Positions 51,224-59,238 of a stretch of DNA of 64,000 nt are shown here, in pieces (the first letter of the stretch is position 1; each line of letters opens with the position of its first letter). Where the stretch lies: the NCBI RefSeq assembly GCF_025938095.1, contig NZ_JAPCZF010000003.1, positions 372,001 through 436,000 on the forward strand. Reading direction: 5' to 3'. The notes under the pieces are model-generated. The model searched no databases and had not been told where the DNA came from. It saw only the letters and a program-made list of their open reading frames with translations. The position numbers and the translations under genes were made by a program. The stretch comes from Novosphingobium sp. JCM 18896. GTDB lineage: Bacteria; Pseudomonadota; Alphaproteobacteria; Sphingomonadales; Sphingomonadaceae.

Positions 51224-52465
51224 TCAGAGTGCGGGTTCGGCCTCGGCCGAATCGCGCACCGCCTCGAAGGCGATCGGCAAGCCCTTGAGCCCCCAGACCC
51301 CGTAGAACGGCCGCCAGGTCGAAGCGCCCGTGCGGCGCGGGTTGCGGATGCGCTGGGCGATCTGGTGCAGCCCTTCCTCGATCTGCGCGCGGGCGATGAA
51401 CTGGCCCAGGCATATGTGCACGCCCATGCCGAAGGTGATCGGCCGCTTCTTCGCCTGGTCGCGCTCGGGATCGAATGTCGCAGCGTGGTCGATCGCCGGA
51501 TCGCGGCCCGAGATCGAGACGGGGAAGAACAGCATGGTCCCGGCGGGGATCAGCACGTCCTTGTAGGTGATGTCCTTGGTGACGATGCGCGGGATCGTCG
51601 AGGTGGTCAGGTAGCGGAAGTTCTCCTCGCTGACCTTCTTGCACCAGGCCAGGTCCTCGGCGCAGCGCTGGTACATTTCGGGCCGGTCGATCAGCGCGTC
51701 CATCATCAGGGTCAGCGCGTTCTTCGAGGTGTCGTAGCCGGCGACGAATAGGAAGATCAGCAGGTCGTAGAGCTCGCGCTCGGACAACTGGCCCTCGTCG
51801 AGCGTGGTGAGGAGCACTTCGAGCATGTCCTCGCCCGGCGCCAGCCGCGCCTTGCGCCGCTCGGCGACGATCTCCTGTGCGAAGGCGTCGAGCACTTCGG
51901 TCGCCTGGTTGAGCTGGGGCAGGAAGGCCTTGTCCATGCTCATCGACAGGCCCAGCGCCTCCATCGACGCGCGCAGCGACGCGATCGCGCCTGTCGGCGC
52001 GCCGATCAGGCTGCACATCACCGTGATCGGGAAGTAGGAAGCGAAGTCCTCGAAATCGAACTCGCCCTTGGGCACCCATTCGTCGAGCAGTTCGGCGATG
52101 ACCTTGCGCATCAGTGGGCGGTGCTTGTTCGCCTGCTGCGGCGTGAAGGCGGGGGCGAGCACGGCGCGGATGCGCTTGTGCGCCTCGCCGGTCTGCGCGA
52201 GCAGGCTCTCGTGCTGGAAGCGGCCCCAGGGCGTACCCTCGGCCTCCATGATCCGCAGCACGTCCTGGTACGAACCGGTCAGGCTGTGATCGAGCCAGAG
52301 CAGGTCGCGCATCGCGTCGTACTGGTGGACGACGTGGCCGAACTCGCAGGCCGCGAGCCAGGGGTGGCTCTCGCGCGCCTTCTCGAGTTCGGGCCAGGGG
52401 TTCGCCGAGAAGGCGGGCGCCGCCATCGGCAGGTCGTGGAGCTTCAGGTCGGCCAGGGTCTGCAC
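51224..52465 (-). CDS. cytochrome P450
   Basis: A 413-residue soluble class I P450. The haem motif FGMGVHICLGQF has the Cys ligand at 352. The I-helix is FLFVAGYDTSKN, and KHRPLMRKVIAELLDEW fits the C-helix region. No signal or anchor is seen, so it needs a separate ferredoxin and reductase, not encoded nearby. The family hydroxylates terpenes, steroids and fatty acids. Its gene converges with the Mo hydroxylase gene. The neighbourhood (AKR, APH-like, thiolase-like) is catabolic. Confidence 0.93.
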   Translation of the reverse strand: MQTLADLKLHDLPMAAPAFSANPWPELEKARESHPWLAACEFGHVVHQYDAMRDLLWLDHSLTGSYQDVLRIMEAEGTPWGRFQHESLLAQTGEAHKRIRAVLAPAFTPQQANKHRPLMRKVIAELLDEWVPKGEFDFEDFASYFPITVMCSLIGAPTGAIASLRASMEALGLSMSMDKAFLPQLNQATEVLDAFAQEIVAERRKARLAPGEDMLEVLLTTLDEGQLSERELYDLLIFLFVAGYDTSKNALTLMMDALIDRPEMYQRCAEDLAWCKKVSEENFRYLTTSTIPRIVTKDITYKDVLIPAGTMLFFPVSISGRDPAIDHAATFDPERDQAKKRPITFGMGVHICLGQFIARAQIEEGLHQIAQRIRNPRRTGASTWRPFYGVWGLKGLPIAFEAVRDSAEAEPAL

Positions 52466-52628
52466 GGCATCCTCTCCCTTTGTTTTGCCAAACCCTTAGC
52501 ATTTCTGCCGGGGCAAGGGGAGGGGAGAGGATGGAGAGGTGCGGCGTTTCGTGTCAGATTTGGTGGCAGGGTTGCGCTTGGCCACCCTCAGCCAAGCTTC
52601 GCTAGCCGCTGCCGCGGCAAGCTGCGCT

Positions 52629-52684
52629 ATCCTTCTCCCGCCAGCGGGAGAAGGGGCGCTCTACCCTCTCCCGCTGGCGGGAGA
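52629..52684. repeat. pair of GC-rich hairpin repeats
   Basis: CCTTCTCCCGCCAGCGGGAGAAGG is cut here to its arms: CTCCCGCC/GGCGGGAG-type hairpins occur at 52629-52652 and 52663-52684. The two hairpins are near copies of each other in inverse phase (CTCCCGCCAGCGGGAG versus CTCCCGCTGGCGGGAG). They lie upstream of the P450 and downstream of the APH-like gene, in a 270-bp gene-free gap. Confidence 0.7.
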
Positions 52685-52735
52685 GGCAGCGAGACTTGGT
52701 GAACGCAGTGAACCTAGTCGCAGCGGTGAGGGTGG

Positions 52736-53788
52736 CTACAGCCCCAGCTTGTCCTTCAGCGCCGCATGGTCGGGCTCGGGCCAGCCCCAGATCTTGCTCG
52801 TGCTCACCGAGAGGCAGCCGGTCTTGAAGGCGGTGAAGTCGAGATACCAGTCGAGGTCGTCGACCGAGATGCCGGTGATCTCCTGCCACAGCGCGATCGT
52901 CTCCTCGCGCGTGCCCATGCCGTCGAGGTGCGGCTTGTCGGCGGTCTTCTCGTGCGCGAAGGCCGACATCTGCAGCCACCAGGCGAGGTCGTGCAGCGCG
53001 CCGCCGAGCGAGGCCTGTTCCCAGTCCATCACCGCGACGACGTCGAAGTTGTCGTCGAACATCATGTTGCCGATGCGCGCGTCGCCCCAGACCAGGCCCT
53101 CGGGCTGGTTCTTCGGCCAACGCGCCTTGAGATGCTCGCGCGCGGCGTCGAGCACGGGCCAGCGCTTTTCCTGGCTGACCCATTCGACGAAGCGGTCGTA
53201 CTTGTCCCATTCCTGATCGAGGCCAGTCAGGCCGCTCGTCTGGCCGGGCAGGCCGGCAAGGAACGGGACCTTGTCGAGCGGGGTTTTCTGCGTCAGCGCC
53301 AGGTTGCGCACGCCGCCTTCCCAGAAGCGGCGACGCTGCGCCGGCGTCGCCTCGGCGACCCAGCCGTTTTCGCGATAGGGCGGGAAGGTCACGGCGACGC
53401 GGCCGTGGAGCTTCTTCATCACGAAGAACGGCGCGCCGACCAGCGCGGGATCCGCTTCGAAACCGATCGTCTCGGCCACGGGGACGATCCGCTCCTCGTG
53501 GAGCACGCGCATGACCTGATACTGTTCCTCGAACAGGTCGTCGGGATAGACTTGGTTGGCGTCGGGCTTCACGCGGATGACGTAGCCTTCCTGATGCTCC
53601 TTGCCGCCCTGGCTCCAGCTCGCGTCGAACAGGATCGTCTCGTGGCTGCGCCCGGCGCCGCGCGGATAGTCCATGTTGGCGATCTTGAGGCCGGTCGCAC
53701 CGGGCAGCTTGCTTTCCATCCAGGGCACGATCTGCTCGGCCATTTCGGACAGGTCACGAGTGCGCGGGGCGACGATCTGGTCGGACAT
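52736..53788 (-). CDS. APH-like phosphotransferase-family protein
   Basis: A 350-residue aminoglycoside-phosphotransferase-fold protein of the type often next to acyl-CoA dehydrogenases (ACAD10/11-like). The kinase core has GYVIRVKPDANQVYPDDLFE and FFVMKKLHGRVA. The catalytic loop, normally HGDxxxxN, here reads LVWGDARIGNMMFDD, followed by VVAVMDWEQASLGGALHDLA. The loop Asp and Asn and the metal Asp remain but the loop His is Trp. Activity is therefore likely but not sure. It lies downstream of the aldo/keto reductase, in the same direction, after a 40-base gap. The substrate is unknown. Confidence 0.85.
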   Translation of the reverse strand: MSDQIVAPRTRDLSEMAEQIVPWMESKLPGATGLKIANMDYPRGAGRSHETILFDASWSQGGKEHQEGYVIRVKPDANQVYPDDLFEEQYQVMRVLHEERIVPVAETIGFEADPALVGAPFFVMKKLHGRVAVTFPPYRENGWVAEATPAQRRRFWEGGVRNLALTQKTPLDKVPFLAGLPGQTSGLTGLDQEWDKYDRFVEWVSQEKRWPVLDAAREHLKARWPKNQPEGLVWGDARIGNMMFDDNFDVVAVMDWEQASLGGALHDLAWWLQMSAFAHEKTADKPHLDGMGTREETIALWQEITGISVDDLDWYLDFTAFKTGCLSVSTSKIWGWPEPDHAALKDKLGL

Positions 53789-53827
53789 CTGTTTCTCTCC
53801 TGGGGAATTTTTATACGCCTGAAATTG

Positions 53828-54772
53828 TTACGCCGATGCGGCGTCGAGCTGCGCGAGGTCTTCGGCGGTGAGCTTAAGCTCGACCGACTTGAGGATGTCG
53901 CCGAGCTGGCCGAGGCTGGTGGCGCTGACGATCGGTGCCGAGACCGACTTGCGCGTCAGCAGCCAGGCCAGCGAGACCTGCGCGAGCGTCGCGTCGTGGC
54001 GCGCGGCCACCGTATCGAGCACGTCGAGCAGCGCGAAGTTCCGCGGTGTCAGATAGCGCTGGACGGTGCCGCCCCGCGCGCGGCCTTCGGCGTCGTCCTT
54101 GGAACGGTACTTGCCCGTCAGGAAACCGCCGGCGAGCGAGAAGTAGGGGATCGTGCCGATGTTCTCGGCCAGGCAGAGGTCTTCGAGCGGGCCTTCGAAC
54201 TCCTCGCGCGCGGCGAGGTTGTAGTGCTGTTCGAGCACGCCATAGCGCGCACGACCCGGGCCTTCGGCCGCCACGGCTTCGCGCAGTTGCTCGGCCGAAT
54301 AGTTCGAGGCGGCGGCGTGGCCGACCTTGCCTGCGTCGATCAGCGCCTGGAAGGCTTCGAGCGTCTCGGCGATCGGCGTGTTCACGTCGGGCTGGTGCGC
54401 CATGTAGACGTCGATGTGGTCGGTCTGCAGGCGGCGCAGCGAGGCTTCGCAGGCGCGCGGCAGGTAGTCGCGGCTCAGGCCTTCCATGCCTTCGCCCATC
54501 GGCAGGCCGCCTTTGGTGATCAGCACGACCTTGTCGCGCACCCCGCGGTCTTTCAGCCATTCGCCGATCACGGTTTCGGACTCGCCGCCCTCGAAACCGG
54601 GCAGGTGGCGCATGTAGAAATCGGCGGTGTCGATCGCGTTGAACCCGGCCTCGAGGAAGGCGTCGAGGATCGCGAAACTCGTCTCGCGGTCCGCGGTCCA
54701 GCCGAACACGTTGCCGCCGAGCACGAGCGGCGCGATCGCCACGCCGGTGCCGCCCAGCTTGCGCATCTGCAT
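53828..54772 (-). CDS. aldo/keto reductase
   Basis: A 314-residue NADPH-dependent TIM-barrel reductase. The catalytic tetrad is visible: Asp and Tyr in NAIDTADFYMRH, Lys in VVLITKGGLP and His in DVYMAHQPDVNTP. The NADPH loop is around SVSAPIVSATSLGQLGDILK. The start at 54772 follows GGGAG by seven bases; a longer frame to 54853 lacks family homology. It reduces aldehydes or ketones, and may be co-transcribed with the APH-like gene downstream. Confidence 0.9.
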   Translation of the reverse strand: MQMRKLGGTGVAIAPLVLGGNVFGWTADRETSFAILDAFLEAGFNAIDTADFYMRHLPGFEGGESETVIGEWLKDRGVRDKVVLITKGGLPMGEGMEGLSRDYLPRACEASLRRLQTDHIDVYMAHQPDVNTPIAETLEAFQALIDAGKVGHAAASNYSAEQLREAVAAEGPGRARYGVLEQHYNLAAREEFEGPLEDLCLAENIGTIPYFSLAGGFLTGKYRSKDDAEGRARGGTVQRYLTPRNFALLDVLDTVAARHDATLAQVSLAWLLTRKSVSAPIVSATSLGQLGDILKSVELKLTAEDLAQLDAASA

Positions 54773-54854
54773 CAGAATCTCCCGTTCTACTTTGCGCGCA
54801 GCCTTAGGCGAGCCGCGCCCCGATTCAAGCAAAGTCGCACGGCCTAGATGCAAA

Positions 54855-54879
54855 ACGGGCCGGAAATGCTCCGGCCCGT
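54855..54879 (-). terminator. terminator after the TonB receptor
   Basis: ACGGGCCGGA AATGC TCCGGCCCGT is a perfect 10-bp stem 33 bases after the receptor stop on the minus strand, and TTTTGC follows it in that direction. Confidence 0.8.
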
Positions 54880-54911
54880 GTGTAATGTTGCGGTTTGTGT
54901 CCGGGGCGGCG

Positions 54912-57032
54912 TCAGTACCGCGCGCGGATGCTCGCGAAGAAGCTGCGGCCCGGCTCGGGGAAGCCGTCGGTCAGCGTGTAGTTGCGGTCGAACAGGTTGC
55001 GGCCGCCGACACCGACGGTCAGGAAGTCGGTGACGTCCCAATCGACGCGCAGCGCGGCAGTGACGTAACCGCCGGTCTGGTAGTAGACCGGTGCCAGGCC
55101 GTTGGCCGAAGCCGGGGTGACCGTGGTGCGGCCCGAGGCGAATTCGAGCTGCGGCAGCACGTTGATCGTCGGCACCGGCCGGAACGAGACCCAGGCAAAG
55201 CCCTTGTGGCCGGGGACGTCGGTCAGTTCGAACGGACGGATCAGTCCGCCAGTGGGCGGGGTGCCGACGTCGAAGTCGCGCTTGATGTAGCTGTAGTTGA
55301 CGCCGGCCTGGAACACCGAGGTCAACTGCGCGCTGAGCGACAGCTCGCCGCCGTAGTAGTCGGCACTGCCGTAGTTCTCGCGGCGATTGAGGTTGGCCGG
55401 CGTGCGCACCGAGACCAGCGCGTCGGTCAGGTGGCTGTAGAACAGCGCGCCTTCGACCCGGATCGGGCCGAACGAGCGGCTGCCGCCGAGCTCGACATTG
55501 GTCGCGCGCTCGGGCTTGAGGTTCGGATTGGCCTCGGCCGTGCCGAACTGGCTCGAGAAGCGCTCGAACAGCGTCGGGAAGCGCGCGCGCGACGAGACGC
55601 TGAGGTGCAGCGCGGTGCCGTCCTGCGCCCAGTCAAGCCGGCCCTGCGCGTTCCAGGCAGAGGCGTTGCGCAGCGCGAAGGAGTACAGGCGGCTGGCACC
55701 GGTCTGGCCGAGCGGCACGCCGAATTCCTCGGCGCGGTCGGTGTCGCGCCAGTCGAAGCTGCCGCCGACCGTCAGGCTCAGCGCATCGTTGAAGGCAAGG
55801 CGGTTCTCGATCGCCGCGCTCCAGGTGCGTTCGGCGCTGACCTGGACGGGTTCGGGCGTGGCACCCGCGACGCCGGGACGGCTGGTCTGGGTCTCGGTAT
55901 GCTCGTCGTGGCGATAGTGGAAGGCCAGGGTCAGCGTGTCGCGCGGCGCGAGGTTGACCGCGAGCTCGGCCGAACCGCCATAGGCGGTGTCGTCATAAGG
56001 ACTGTCGAACGAGCGCGGCAGGGTCTGGCTGTTCTGGTTGCGGTTGTCCCAAGAGCGCAGCAGGTTCTTGTAGGTGTTCCAGTAGGCGCGGGTCTTGAGT
56101 GTCGCCTGGTCGCTGAGCGCGGTGGTCGAGAGGAAATAGACGCCCTCGATGTTCCAGTAGGGCCATTCCCAATTGCGCAGTGAGACGCTGTTGGTGTCGG
56201 TGACGTGCAGCGGCGCGTTCTTCGCGCCTTCCTGGCGCGTGTAGCTGATCGCATATTCGTCGGTGGCGTTGGGGGTGAAGCCGGCCTTGACGTTGACGCG
56301 CCAGTCGCTGGTGCGGCTGAAGTCGCGCTCGCCGCCGTCCTCGTTGGCCGGGACCGTCGGGGTGAAGCCGCCGGCGAGCGTCCAGTGATCCTGGAAATTG
56401 CGCGAATAGGACGCCTGTGCGTACCACTGGTCCTGCTTGGTGCCGAGCAGCGCGAAGACGTTGTAGCCGGCATAGTCGGCATCGCGGTCGAGGTTCAGCG
56501 TGCCGCGGACCTCGGCTTCGATTTCCTTGGTCGGCTTGCGCGTGACGAGGTTGACCGCGCCGCCCATGCCGCCGGGGCCGTCGAGCACCGAGGCATAGCC
56601 CTTGGCGACCTGCAGTTCGGCGATGTCGGGGGTCAGGAAGCGGCCGAAGTCGAGGCGGTTGTCGGCGGGCAGGTAGACGCGGATGCCGTCGATCGACAGC
56701 GGCACCTGGAACCGGTCGAAGCCGCGCACGAACAGAAGGCGCTCGTTGCGCGAGCCGCCGCTGTTGCCCGCGGTGACGCCGGGGATCAGGTTCGCGGCAT
56801 CGTCGAGCGTGTTGCGGTTGAAGGCATAGATCGCCTCGGCGGTCAGCGTCTCGCCGCCGATCGCGATGCCTTCCGGCTTTGCGCCGGTGACGACGATCTG
56901 GCCCAAGGTGAAAGTGCCGTTGCCGGTTTCCCCAGCCGGAAGAGCTTCCGCGGGTTGGGCCTCATCCTGGGCAAAGGCCTGGCTGGACAGGCCGAGCGCG
57001 AGCACGGATGCGAAAGTGGCGAGATGGCGCAC
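54912..57032 (-). CDS. TonB-dependent receptor (putative metal/metallophore)
   Basis: A 706-residue outer-membrane receptor. Signal peptide ends at SQAFAQ. The TonB box-like FTLGQIVVTG and plug (AANLIPGVTAGNSGGSRNER, LFVRGFDRFQVPLSIDGIRV, GYASVLDGPGGMGGAVNLVT) are followed by a barrel ending in SIRARY with C-terminal Tyr. It is smaller than the siderophore receptor at 36156. The divergent genes encode a His-rich secreted protein, an MbnH-like diheme enzyme and a DUF2478 protein, so a metal such as copper or molybdate, or its chelate, is a reasonable substrate. No Fur-like box is seen in the shared gap. Confidence 0.88.
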   Translation of the reverse strand: MRHLATFASVLALGLSSQAFAQDEAQPAEALPAGETGNGTFTLGQIVVTGAKPEGIAIGGETLTAEAIYAFNRNTLDDAANLIPGVTAGNSGGSRNERLLFVRGFDRFQVPLSIDGIRVYLPADNRLDFGRFLTPDIAELQVAKGYASVLDGPGGMGGAVNLVTRKPTKEIEAEVRGTLNLDRDADYAGYNVFALLGTKQDQWYAQASYSRNFQDHWTLAGGFTPTVPANEDGGERDFSRTSDWRVNVKAGFTPNATDEYAISYTRQEGAKNAPLHVTDTNSVSLRNWEWPYWNIEGVYFLSTTALSDQATLKTRAYWNTYKNLLRSWDNRNQNSQTLPRSFDSPYDDTAYGGSAELAVNLAPRDTLTLAFHYRHDEHTETQTSRPGVAGATPEPVQVSAERTWSAAIENRLAFNDALSLTVGGSFDWRDTDRAEEFGVPLGQTGASRLYSFALRNASAWNAQGRLDWAQDGTALHLSVSSRARFPTLFERFSSQFGTAEANPNLKPERATNVELGGSRSFGPIRVEGALFYSHLTDALVSVRTPANLNRRENYGSADYYGGELSLSAQLTSVFQAGVNYSYIKRDFDVGTPPTGGLIRPFELTDVPGHKGFAWVSFRPVPTINVLPQLEFASGRTTVTPASANGLAPVYYQTGGYVTAALRVDWDVTDFLTVGVGGRNLFDRNYTLTDGFPEPGRSFFASIRARY

Positions 57033-57109
57033 GAAAACCCCCTGAATTCTGTATTGTGGTTAAGGCATTGTGGTTCTTGGCGCGGTCCTATATTTACGGA
57101 GATATAGCT

Positions 57110-57685
57110 ATGCAAGGCGGGATGATGACACGCGGAATTATCGTGAAGGCTGTGGCAATCGTGTCGCCGCTGATGCTTTCGGTCGCGGTTCAGGCGCAAG
57201 ATCACATGCACGATCATGCGCCCGCCGAACCGGCCAGGACTGCCGAACTCGAATGCCGCGCACAGACCCCGCCGACCGGCGAACTCGCGCCCTGGACCAG
57301 CCCGATTCCGTTCGAGGCCGGTAGCGTCGTCGATACCGCGCCAGGACTGGCGGTCGGCCAGGCGGCGAACGTGACGCTCAAGCCCACGCCGGAAGTGCGC
57401 TATGCGCTGCGACCCGAGAAGCCCGGCGGCTCGGTCAGCTTCGGTGGCCTGATCGCGCTGAACGTGGCCGAGGCGGGCACCTTCCGCGTCGCGCTGAGCT
57501 CGGGCGCCTGGATCGATCTCGTGCAGGACGGCAAGGCCGTGACCTCGACCTCGCACGGCCATGGCCCCGCCTGTAGCGGCGTGCGCAAGATGGTCGACTT
57601 TCCGCTGAAGCCCGGTCGCTACACCTTGCAACTCGGCGCCAATGGCGCGCCGCAGATGACCGTGCTGGTCGCGCGTCTGCCCTAG
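57110..57685 (+). CDS. secreted protein with His-rich N-terminus
   Basis: A 191-residue exported protein. The start at 57110 follows GGAG by eight bases; ATGs at 57122 and 57125 are alternatives. The signal peptide (GIIVKAVAIVSPLMLSVAVQ) is followed by DHMHDHAP, a possible metal-binding segment. The rest is a beta-rich domain (LNVAEAGTFRVALSSGAWID, KPGRYTLQLGANGAPQMTVL) with a HGHGPACSG loop. It ends three bases before the MbnH-like gene. It has the position of MbnP (the partner oxidised by MbnH) but is shorter and I cannot align it. Function is unknown. Confidence 0.7.
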   Translation: MQGGMMTRGIIVKAVAIVSPLMLSVAVQAQDHMHDHAPAEPARTAELECRAQTPPTGELAPWTSPIPFEAGSVVDTAPGLAVGQAANVTLKPTPEVRYALRPEKPGGSVSFGGLIALNVAEAGTFRVALSSGAWIDLVQDGKAVTSTSHGHGPACSGVRKMVDFPLKPGRYTLQLGANGAPQMTVLVARLP

Positions 57686-57688
57686 GTC

Positions 57689-58657
57689 ATGCGTCTCGCG
57701 CTGTTGGCGCCCCTTGCCGGGCTGGCGCTGGCGGGAGCCAGCGCGCCGGCCTGGCACTGGTCCTCGCCGCGGGGCCTGGGTGCGCCGGAGGTGCCTGCTG
57801 ACAACCCGATGACCTCGGCCAAGGTCGAACTCGGCCGGCGGCTGTTCTACGACGCCGATCTGTCGCTCGACGGCACGATGTCCTGCGCCACGTGCCACGA
57901 GCAGCACCGCGCCTTCGCCGAGGGCAACCGCACCCATCCGGGCGTCACCGGTGAGGCGGGGTGGCGCAACGTCCAGGCGCTCGCCAACGTCGCCTGGTTC
58001 ACCCGACTGACCCACGCCGATCCCAGTCTGGCCTCGCTCGAAGGCCAGGTCGCGGTGCCGGTGTTCGGCACGCACCCGGTCGAGATGGGCATGACCGGAC
58101 GCGAGGCCGAGCTGGCCGCGCGGCTCGGACGCGACGACTGCTATCGCGCGCAGTTCCGTGAGGCCTTTCCCGAGACCGAGGGGCGGATCGACGAGACCAC
58201 GATCGCCAAGGCGCTCGCCAGTTTCGAGCGGACGCTCGTCTCCTTCGGCAGTCCGCACGACCACGGCCGGCTGCCGCACGCGGCGCGGGGCGGGCGAGCA
58301 ATCTTCGCGCGCGATTGTACGGGCTGTCACGCGGGGCCGCTGTTCACCGACATGGCCTATCACCGCCTCGCGGAGAGCACCCCTGCCGATCCGGGGCTTG
58401 CCGAGAAGAGTGGCCGCGTCGAGGATCGGGGCAAGTTCCGCACGCCGTCGCTGCGCAACGTTGCGCTGACCGCGCCCTATTGGCACGATGGGTCGGTGCC
58501 GACGCTCGAAGCGGCCCTCGATCGCCACGAAGGCCGGCGCTACAGTCCGGAGGAGAAGGCATCCTTGCTCGCCTTTCTCGATGTGCTGACCGATCGCGAA
58601 TTTGTCGAGCGCAAGGACCTGGCCTTGCCTATGACCGCCTGCGGCAAGCCGCTGTGA
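57689..58657 (+). CDS. MbnH-like diheme cytochrome c peroxidase-family enzyme
   Basis: A 322-residue secreted diheme protein of the MauG/CcpA superfamily. Two haem c sites: CATCH (66-70) and CTGCH (210-214). VPADNPMTSAKVELGRRLFY and VFGTHPVEMGMTGREAELAA match the MbnH subgroup, whose founding member oxidises Trp to kynurenine in MbnP, a copper-binding protein made with methanobactin transport genes. Here there is no clear MbnP, but the upstream His-rich protein may be the partner. The start lies three bases after that gene's stop. An ordinary peroxidase role is the alternative. Confidence 0.88.
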   Translation: MRLALLAPLAGLALAGASAPAWHWSSPRGLGAPEVPADNPMTSAKVELGRRLFYDADLSLDGTMSCATCHEQHRAFAEGNRTHPGVTGEAGWRNVQALANVAWFTRLTHADPSLASLEGQVAVPVFGTHPVEMGMTGREAELAARLGRDDCYRAQFREAFPETEGRIDETTIAKALASFERTLVSFGSPHDHGRLPHAARGGRAIFARDCTGCHAGPLFTDMAYHRLAESTPADPGLAEKSGRVEDRGKFRTPSLRNVALTAPYWHDGSVPTLEAALDRHEGRRYSPEEKASLLAFLDVLTDREFVERKDLALPMTACGKPL

Positions 58658-58671
58658 CCGAAGGATTCGAG

Positions 58672-59202
58672 ATGGCCGAAACGACGAAATCGATAGCGAT
58701 CGTCCAGGGCGCGGCGGGTGAGGAGATCCAGCGCCTGCTCGCCGAATTCGTCGCGCGGCATCGCGGCGAGGCGCGGATCGTCGGTCTGATCGAGGCCAAC
58801 GACGAAGCTGGCGGCCCCGACCGCCAATGCGGACCGGGCATGCTGCTGAGCTTGGCAGATGGCCGGCGCTATCCGATGTTCCAGGATCTTGGCGCCGGCT
58901 CGGACGCCTGCGCCTTCGATCCCGAGGGCGTGGTCAGCGCTGCCGATGCCGTAGCCGGGCAGATCGCGGCGGGCTGCGATCTCGTCGTGCTCAACAAGTT
59001 CGGCAAGTACGAGGCGGAGAACCGCTCGGGCCTCGTCTCGGCCTTCCAGGCGGCGATCGTTGCCGAAGTGCCCGTGCTGACCTCGGTCTCGCCGCGCCAG
59101 GCCGAGGCCTGGGACCGCTTCGCCGCGCCGTTCTACACCACCTTGACGCCCGAGGCGGAAGCGCTCGACGCCTGGTGGCAGGAGCAACGCGCCAAGGTCT
59201 AG
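58672..59202 (+). CDS. DUF2478 protein
   Basis: A 176-residue cytoplasmic protein of the DUF2478 family, known mainly beside molybdate ABC transporter and Mo-enzyme genes. Family marks are SIAIVQGAAGEEIQRLLAEF, RQCGPGMLLSLADG, CDLVVLNKFGKYEAENRSGL and AIVAEVPVLTSVSPRQAEAW. It resembles an NTP-binding or P-loop-like fold but lacks a clear GxxxxGKT. The start at 58672 follows AAGGA. It is 14 bases after the MbnH-like stop and ends the transcription unit at a strong hairpin. Confidence 0.85.
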   Translation: MAETTKSIAIVQGAAGEEIQRLLAEFVARHRGEARIVGLIEANDEAGGPDRQCGPGMLLSLADGRRYPMFQDLGAGSDACAFDPEGVVSAADAVAGQIAAGCDLVVLNKFGKYEAENRSGLVSAFQAAIVAEVPVLTSVSPRQAEAWDRFAAPFYTTLTPEAEALDAWWQEQRAKV

Positions 59203-59204
59203 CA

Positions 59205-59232
59205 CCTGTCCTCCCCTTGCGGGGAGGACAGG
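59205..59232. terminator. hairpin between convergent DUF2478 and phaZ genes
   Basis: CCTGTCCTCCCC TTGC GGGGAGGACAGG forms a perfect 12-bp stem that occupies nearly all of the 36-bp gap between the two convergent stop codons, so it may end both transcripts. Confidence 0.8.
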
Positions 59233-59238
59233 CTCGGA

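Noticed and set aside
57110..57685. Calling the His-rich protein MbnP.
   Set aside because: Position fits, but it is shorter than MbnP and I could not recognise the MbnP pattern.
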